Shown: one piece after another, positions 59,181 through 64,000 of the stretch
How the letters are laid out: each line of letters begins with the position of its first letter
Position numbering within the stretch: position 1 is the first letter of the stretch
Source: Alistipes sp.
Lineage (GTDB): Bacteria; Bacteroidota; Bacteroidia; Bacteroidales; Rikenellaceae
DNA: 64,000 nucleotides
Assembly: GCA_022511345.1 (NCBI GenBank)
Contig: JAFLRR010000001.1
Coordinates: 184,660 to 248,659 of the forward strand
Reading direction: 5' to 3'
Notes under the pieces: generated by a model
Database searches by the model: none
What the model was told of the DNA's origin: nothing
Seen by the model: the letters and a program-made list of their open reading frames with translations, nothing else
Program-made: the position numbers and the translations under genes

Positions 59181-59453
59181 CGCTCCGCCTCTCCGGGAAC
59201 CGTGCCCGGCGCCCGTCAGTGCGCAGTGTGCGGTGCCGACGGCAAAATCGATGATTTTTGTCTGCAAAAGCTCTTTATATTTTCGACGGAATTTGCTATC
59301 TTTGCATCAATTATCGTTGCCGGCGTGCGGCGCGTGCTGAAAACCCGGTGATTTTCAGCCGTCCCGCAGATGCGCATCGCGCCCGGCAGACCATGGTTTT
59401 GACTGACACTTGAACATAAAAAATAAACTGAAACTTCTAAAATTTTTACGAAA
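59181..59453. other. Intergenic region with PFOR promoter and leader
   Basis: No protein gene is seen. After the terminator comes about 90 nt without notable features, then the PFOR promoter (59274-59304), then a leader of about 140 nt with an 8-bp hairpin GCTGAAAA/TTTTCAGC (59336-59359). There is no T-run after the hairpin. Confidence 0.6.
59274..59304 (+). promoter_or_regulatory. Promoter of pyruvate:ferredoxin oxidoreductase
   Basis: TATCTTTG at 59297-59304 is preceded at 19 nt by TTTA (59274-59277), one base off the -33 consensus. Transcription would start near 59311, giving a leader of roughly 140 nt. Confidence 0.65.
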
Positions 59454-62400
59454 ATGGCAGAAAAAAAATTCATCACGTGTGACGGTAACTACGCTGCGGC
59501 TCATGTGGCTTACATGTTCTCGGAGGTTGCTGCGATTTACCCCATCACGCCGTCGTCGACAATGGCCGAACTTGTCGACGAGTGGGCCGCGCAGGGCCGC
59601 AAAAACATCTTCGGCGAGACCGTCAAGGTTATCGAGATGCAGTCTGAGGCCGGTGCGGCCGGAGCCGTTCACGGTTCGCTCCAGAGCGGCGCTCTGACCT
59701 CGACCTTCACCGCATCGCAGGGTCTGCTGCTGATGATTCCCAATATGTACAAAATTTCGGGCGAGCTTCTCCCGGGCGTATTCCACGTCTCGGCTCGTGC
59801 TCTGGCAGCGCAGTCGCTCTCCATCTTCGGCGACCACCAGGATGTCATGGCTACCCGCCAGACCGGCTTTGCGATGCTTGCCACCTCGTCGGTTCAGGAG
59901 GTTATGGACCTGGCTGGCGTAGCCCACATCGTTGCGCTCAAGGCCCGCGTTCCGTTCCTGCACTTCTTCGACGGCTTCCGCACCTCGCATGAGATTCAGA
60001 AGATCGAGCTCATCGACGAGGCATCGCTCTCGGCCATGCTCGACCGCGACGCGCTGAAGGCATTCCGCGCTGCGGCGCTCAACCCCGAGCACCCCGTGAC
60101 GCGCGGTACGGCCCAGAACCCCGACATCTACTTCCAGACCCGCGAGGCGTCGAACAAGTTCTACAACGCCGTTCCCGACATGGTTGCCGAGGCGATGGCC
60201 AAGATTTCGACTATCACCGGCCGCAAGTACGCACCCTTCACCTACTACGGCGCTGCCGACGCGGAGCATGTCGTTGTGGCTATGGGTTCGGTTTGCGAGA
60301 CCATCAAGGAGACTGTCGACTACCTGACCGCTCAGGGCAAGAAGGTCGGTCTGGTGACGGTACACCTCTATCGTCCCTTCTCGGAGAAGTATTTCTTCGA
60401 GGCTATGCCTGCTACGGCAAAGCGCGTCTGCGTTCTGGACCGCACCAAGGAGCCCGGCGCACACGGCGAACCGCTCTACCTGGACGTGAAGGATATGTTC
60501 TACGGCAAGGCTCACCAGCCCGAAATCATCGGCGGCCGCTACGGCCTCTCGTCGAAGGACACCACGCCGGCACAGATGCTGGCAGTGTTCGAGAATCTGG
60601 CAGCCGCACAGCCCAAAGACCACTTCACGGTGGGTATCAACGACGACGTTACGTTCCTGTCGCTGCCTGTCGGCGAGGAGATTTCGCTGGCCAAGCCCGG
60701 CACGTTCGAGGCTCTGTTCTTCGGTCTGGGCGCTGACGGTACGGTGGGTGCCAACAAGAACTCTATCAAGATTATCGGCGGTTCGACCGACAAATACTGC
60801 CAGGCTTACTTCTCCTATGACTCGAAGAAGTCGGGCGGCTACACCTCGTCGCACCTGCGCTTCGGCGACAACCCGATTACCTCGCCCTACCTGGTGACGA
60901 CTCCCGACTTCGTGGCTTGCCACGTTCCGTCGTATGTCGACAAGTACGACGTGCTGAAGGGTCTGAAGAAGGGCGGTTCGTTCCTGCTGAACTCGGTTCA
61001 CGACGCCGCTACGACGTGCAAGACCCTGCCCGACCACATGAAGGCTTATCTGGCAAAGAACAATATCAACTTCTATATCATCAACGCCACGAAGATTGCC
61101 GCCGAACTGGGTCTGGGCTCGCGCACCAACACCATCATGCAGTCGGCATTCTTCAAGATTGCCAACGTCATTCCGTTCGAGAAGGCTGTCGAGGAGATGA
61201 AGCACGCCATCCTGAAGTCCTACGGCAAGAAGGGCGAGGATATCGTCAACATGAACTACGCGGCAGTCGACGCCGGCGGTTCGGCCGTAGAGAAGATTGA
61301 TGTTCCCGCCGAGTGGGCTTCGATCGAGGTCAAGGCGGCTGCCAAGGCTGTCGACGCATCGCGTCCGGAGTTCGTGCGCAACATCGTCGACCCCATCAAC
61401 GCTCTGAAGGGCGACGACCTGCCCGTGTCGGCATTCAACGGCCGCGAGGACGGTACGTGGGACAACGGTACGGCTGCTTATGAGAAGCGCGGCATCGCGG
61501 TGAACGTCCCCGAGTGGATTACCGCGAACTGTATCCAGTGCAACCAGTGTGCATACGTCTGCCCCCACGCTGCCATCCGTCCGTTCCTCGCAACCGACGA
61601 GGAGGCTGCCGCATCGGGCGCCGAGTGGAAGCAGGGTCTGGGCGAGACGAAGGCCTACAAGTTCCGCATCCAGGTGTCGCCGCTCGACTGTACGGGCTGC
61701 AACAACTGCGTCGATGTCTGCCCCGCCAAGGAGAAGGCTCTGGTGATGAAACCGCTCGACGAGCAGATGAAGGAGGTCGCAAACTGGAACTACTGCACCG
61801 AGAAGGTGGGTTACAAGGAGGTTGTCGACAAGACCAAGAGCGTCAAGAACCTTCAGTTCGCACAGCCTCTGTTCGAGTTCTCGGGCGCCTGCGCAGGTTG
61901 CGGCGAGACTCCCTACATCAAGGCTATCTCGCAGCTCTTCGGCGACAAGATGATGGTAGCCAACGCTACCGGCTGTACCTCGATTTACTCGGGTTCGGCA
62001 CCTTCGACTCCCTACTGCACCAACGCCAAGGGCCAGGGTCCCGCATGGGCCAACTCGCTGTTCGAGGACAACGCCGAGTTCGGTCTGGGTATGCACATCG
62101 GCGTGGAGAAGCTCCGCGACGGCATCCAGCACGAGATGGAGAAGGCTATCGCCGAGTGCGACTGCTGCTCCGACGAGCTTAAGGGCGTCATGAAGGAGTG
62201 GATCGAGAACCGCGGTTCGTCGGCTAAGTCGGCCGAGGTTACGGCACGCCTGCTGCCTCTGCTTGAGGCTTGCGGCTGCGACACCTGCAAGAATATCCTG
62301 GACAAGAAAGAGTGGCTTGTCAAGAAGTCGCAGTGGATTATCGGCGGCGACGGCTGGGGCTACGACATCGGCTTCGGCGGTGTGGACCACGTGCTGGCAT

Positions 62401-62981
62401 CGGGTCAGGACGTCAACATCCTGATTGTCGACACCGAGGTCTACTCCAACACGGGCGGTCAGTCGTCCAAGGCTACTCCAGTTGGTGCCGTTGCCAAGTT
62501 CGCATCGAGCGGCAAGCGCATCCGCAAGAAGGATATCGGCGCAATCGCCATGACCTACGGCTATGTTTACGTGGCTCAGGTTTCGATAGGCGCATCGCAG
62601 ACGCAGCTGCTGAACGTACTGAAGGAGGCCGAGGCTTATCCCGGTCCGTCGCTCATCATCGCCTACGCTCCGTGTATCAACCACGGCATCAAGGGCGGCA
62701 TGACGCGCACGCAGACCGTCGGCAAGCAGGCTGTCGAGTGCGGCTACTGGCACTTGTGGCACTACAATCCGCAGCTCGAGGCCGAGGGCAAGAATCCGTT
62801 CGTCTACGACTCGAAGGAGCCCGACTGGTCGAAGTTCCAGGCATTCCTGATGAAGGAGGTGCGCTACACTTCGCTGCAGAAGGCATTCCCTGCAGAGGCG
62901 GCCGAACTGTTCCAGGCAGCCGAGGAGAACGCCAAGTGGCGCTATGCCGGCTACCAGCGCATGGCAAAGCTCGAGTACTAA
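59454..62981 (+). CDS. nifJ: Pyruvate:ferredoxin (flavodoxin) oxidoreductase
   Basis: The 1175-residue single-chain enzyme decarboxylates pyruvate to acetyl-CoA and reduces ferredoxin or flavodoxin, central to anaerobic energy metabolism. Domains follow the usual order: domain I with YAAAHVAYMFSEVAAIYPIT, the CoA-binding and linker regions, a two-cluster ferredoxin domain (C693, C696, C699, C703 and C746, C749, C752, C756) and a TPP-binding C-terminal part with the proximal-cluster pair C813/C816 (CAGCGE) and GGDGWGYDIGFGG. It is transcribed alone and ends in a strong terminator. Confidence 0.97.
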   Translation: MAEKKFITCDGNYAAAHVAYMFSEVAAIYPITPSSTMAELVDEWAAQGRKNIFGETVKVIEMQSEAGAAGAVHGSLQSGALTSTFTASQGLLLMIPNMYKISGELLPGVFHVSARALAAQSLSIFGDHQDVMATRQTGFAMLATSSVQEVMDLAGVAHIVALKARVPFLHFFDGFRTSHEIQKIELIDEASLSAMLDRDALKAFRAAALNPEHPVTRGTAQNPDIYFQTREASNKFYNAVPDMVAEAMAKISTITGRKYAPFTYYGAADAEHVVVAMGSVCETIKETVDYLTAQGKKVGLVTVHLYRPFSEKYFFEAMPATAKRVCVLDRTKEPGAHGEPLYLDVKDMFYGKAHQPEIIGGRYGLSSKDTTPAQMLAVFENLAAAQPKDHFTVGINDDVTFLSLPVGEEISLAKPGTFEALFFGLGADGTVGANKNSIKIIGGSTDKYCQAYFSYDSKKSGGYTSSHLRFGDNPITSPYLVTTPDFVACHVPSYVDKYDVLKGLKKGGSFLLNSVHDAATTCKTLPDHMKAYLAKNNINFYIINATKIAAELGLGSRTNTIMQSAFFKIANVIPFEKAVEEMKHAILKSYGKKGEDIVNMNYAAVDAGGSAVEKIDVPAEWASIEVKAAAKAVDASRPEFVRNIVDPINALKGDDLPVSAFNGREDGTWDNGTAAYEKRGIAVNVPEWITANCIQCNQCAYVCPHAAIRPFLATDEEAAASGAEWKQGLGETKAYKFRIQVSPLDCTGCNNCVDVCPAKEKALVMKPLDEQMKEVANWNYCTEKVGYKEVVDKTKSVKNLQFAQPLFEFSGACAGCGETPYIKAISQLFGDKMMVANATGCTSIYSGSAPSTPYCTNAKGQGPAWANSLFEDNAEFGLGMHIGVEKLRDGIQHEMEKAIAECDCCSDELKGVMKEWIENRGSSAKSAEVTARLLPLLEACGCDTCKNILDKKEWLVKKSQWIIGGDGWGYDIGFGGVDHVLASGQDVNILIVDTEVYSNTGGQSSKATPVGAVAKFASSGKRIRKKDIGAIAMTYGYVYVAQVSIGASQTQLLNVLKEAEAYPGPSLIIAYAPCINHGIKGGMTRTQTVGKQAVECGYWHLWHYNPQLEAEGKNPFVYDSKEPDWSKFQAFLMKEVRYTSLQKAFPAEAAELFQAAEENAKWRYAGYQRMAKLEY

Positions 62982-63003
62982 AATACTCGCCATATACGAC
63001 AAT

Positions 63004-63038
63004 GCCCTCCGTGCTTGCGCGGAGGGCGTTGTTTTTTT
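63004..63038 (+). terminator. Terminator of pyruvate:ferredoxin oxidoreductase
   Basis: GCCCTCCG (63004-63011) pairs with CGGAGGGC (63020-63027), followed by GTTG and seven T. Confidence 0.9.
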
Positions 63039-63060
63039 AATTGGCAATTAGAAATTATAT
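63038..63060. repeat. AATTGGCAATTAGAAATTA intergenic repeat
   Basis: This short AT-rich block of the AATTAGNAATTA type directly follows the terminator T-run. Confidence 0.5.
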
Positions 63061-63147
63061 ATTTCAAATTCATCGAATACCTCGCCGGTTTTGCATCACA
63101 GCCGGATGAGGAACTTTTCTTTTTCATATTTACATTCCCACCCCTCT

Positions 63148-63172
63148 CCCCTCCCTTTGTCAAAGGGAGGGG
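63148..63172. repeat. CCCCTCCCTTTG palindrome
   Basis: Two 12-base arms, CCCCTCCCTTTG and CAAAGGGAGGGG, meet at a single T. A decayed relative (CCCTCTTGACAAAGGG) lies at 63653-63668 and overlaps a promoter. Palindromes of this kind are common dispersed repeats in Bacteroidales. Confidence 0.7.
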
Positions 63173-63312
63173 TATCATTGGTGGAGCTGTCGACCGCGGT
63201 ACAATGATGTATATAAGGTTCTTGCGGGTCGAAGCCTGCGGAGGTCAGCTGTTTTCAGCGGGCCTCCGCTGGGCGGAGGCTTCGGCCCGCGCGACGTTCG
63301 TCGCAGAGCTTC

Positions 63313-63354
63313 GCAATTCGCAATTCAAAATTCAAGATTCAAGATTCAAAATTA
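63313..63354. repeat. Tandem ATTCAARA heptamer-like repeat
   Basis: Successive units CAATTCG, CAATTCAAAA, TTCAAGA, TTCAAGA, TTCAAAA follow each other without a gene. The same units appear after purF (13021) and before prfA (29461). Confidence 0.65.
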
Positions 63355-63557
63355 CTGCGTCGCGAAGCGTCGCACCCTGAATCCGCATTGCAGAATTTGC
63401 GGATTAAGAGAGCGTCGCAGACGTCCGAGAAGCGAGGAAGACCGTTTGATGGCTTTCAAACGCGCGCAGCGTTCCGAGCCGGACGACAAGACGCGAACCC
63501 GCAAATTGTGCCCTGCGGAGCGTTTTGCGTCGCTTTTGCGCCCAAAAGCGACAGAAA

Positions 63558-63592
63558 AAATTAATAATTAACAATTAGTAATTAGCAATTTA
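63558..63592. repeat. AATTAGNAATTA intergenic repeat
   Basis: AATTAATAATTAAC, ACAATTAG and TAATTAGCAATT units match the pyrK-pyrD and purN-purH blocks closely. Confidence 0.7.
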
Positions 63593-63657
63593 CCATCTGC
63601 GGCGCGGAGCGGTGCACATAATTTTGAACTTTTAATTAAAAAATTTGCCGCTCCCTC

Positions 63658-63689
63658 TTGACAAAGGGTATTTCGATGTTGTATATTTG
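63658..63689 (+). promoter_or_regulatory. Promoter of a structured transcript at the window end
   Basis: TATATTTG at 63682-63689 has TTG (63658-63660) 21 nt upstream. The same bases also read TTGACA-N18-TATATT, so the site fits both Bacteroidetes and sigma-70-like patterns. The upstream element lies in a decayed CCCTC/AAGGG palindrome. Confidence 0.65.
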
Positions 63690-63696
63690 CACCGTC

Positions 63697-64000
63697 GAAT
63701 CTATCCTTTGCGTCGTTGTCGGGCCCACGATTCAGAAACAACGACCGCCGTGCACGGCATCAGAGGATATGCAGAGACGACTGCCGCTTTAACCGATATC
63801 GGTCGTTCGGACGAAAACGTAGAAGATTCGTCAAACGCAATAACTTCGGACGCAAACATAAAACGAGGTCATTGCTGCGTCACGCCACAGAATACGAAGT
63901 TTTTCGGCACAACCCTGCCTGCCTTTCGGTGAACGGAAGCCGCGAGGCTTGGTGAAGTCGGGGAATAGTGTAGCCGCTGCTTAAGAAACAGCTGCCGCGA
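63697..64000 (+). ncRNA. Candidate structured RNA or long 5' leader, truncated by window end
   Basis: No open frame spans this stretch. Hairpins visible include GTCGTTGT/ACAACGAC (about 63712-63745), the palindrome ACCGATATCGGT (about 63798), and AAGCC-GCGA-GGCTT with a GNRA loop (about 63938-63951). The end portion has weak likeness to cobalamin riboswitch boxes but does not fit well. It could be a non-coding RNA or the leader of a gene beyond the window. Confidence 0.35.

Larger units (their letters stand above)
63039..64000. other. Repeat-rich region without a convincing protein gene
   Basis: Open frames here are short, overlap repeats and match nothing I know. The region holds AATTA repeats, TTCAARA repeats, a GGGAGGGG palindrome, GC-rich short inverted stretches (for example around 63250-63300) and, from 63658, a promoter with a structured transcript. 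It looks like an intergenic spacer that has gathered several small dispersed repeats. Confidence 0.6.

Noticed and set aside
63925..64000. Cobalamin riboswitch
   Set aside because: GGTGAAGTC and GTAGCCGCTGC resemble parts of the conserved core, but the GGAA-to-GGTG spacing is filled by a GNRA hairpin and the remaining boxes do not match.
1..64000. CRISPR arrays, tRNA or rRNA genes, insertion sequences
   Set aside because: No regularly spaced direct repeats, cloverleaf with TTCGA arm, conserved rRNA segment or transposase was found on reading both strands of the gaps.

Overview
The window looks like chromosomal DNA of a high-GC member of the Bacteroidales, most likely Alistipes or a close relative (Rikenellaceae). 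The basis is a set of Bacteroidetes promoters (TTTG about 19-21 nt before TAnnTTTG), Bacteroidetes-restricted families (DUF4295 behind rpmG, DUF4271, DUF3467), SPII lipoproteins typical of the group, GC-rich coding sequence and very AT-rich intergenic repeats. No tRNA, rRNA, CRISPR array, insertion sequence or prophage was seen.

Layout. 1-5085 (+): pyrimidine synthesis, namely the end of carB, pyrK, pyrD, pyrF, a glutaredoxin-like gene, pyrE and an unusual pyrB fused to a PyrI-type zinc module. 5145-5395: a probable non-coding RNA with its own promoter and terminator. 5454-18395 (+): an almost complete purine pathway (purE, K, L, C, F, M, N, H, D) ending in folD, which makes the formyl-tetrahydrofolate used by PurN and PurH. 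18495-22876 (+): MATE exporter, RelA/SpoT homologue with a degraded hydrolase site, rpmB-rpmG-DUF4295. 22963-29795: Dpm1-like glycosyltransferase (-), AsmA-like and DUF389 membrane proteins (+), prfA (-), DUF3467 (-). 29984-37886 (+): LysE transporter, cmk, ispH, a small membrane protein, S41 protease, histidine kinase, DUF4271, hemD, rnpA, yidD, mostly joined by 4-nt overlaps. 37883-44360 (-): surE, histidine kinase, response regulator, LuxE-like acyl-protein synthetase, GH89 alpha-N-acetylglucosaminidase and another lipoprotein, overlapping like one operon. 44480-49834 (-): a 1784-residue membrane P-loop NTPase. 49973-53618 (-): MFS transporter, YebC, rplS, prmA. 53665-62981: xerD (+), a polysaccharide-lyase-like lipoprotein (-) divergent from a secreted alpha/beta hydrolase (+), a three-gene caspase cassette (+), and pyruvate:ferredoxin oxidoreductase (+). 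63039-64000 has no convincing protein gene but carries several repeats, a good promoter and a structured transcript running off the window.

The strongest candidates for something undescribed are the caspase cassette (56829-59180), which couples an intact caspase-fold protease, a four-helix membrane protein and a caspase paralogue that has lost both catalytic residues, and the giant NTPase, whose membrane segments lie between Walker A and Walker B as in the KAP NTPases. The PyrB-zinc fusion and the RNA upstream of purE are also worth following.
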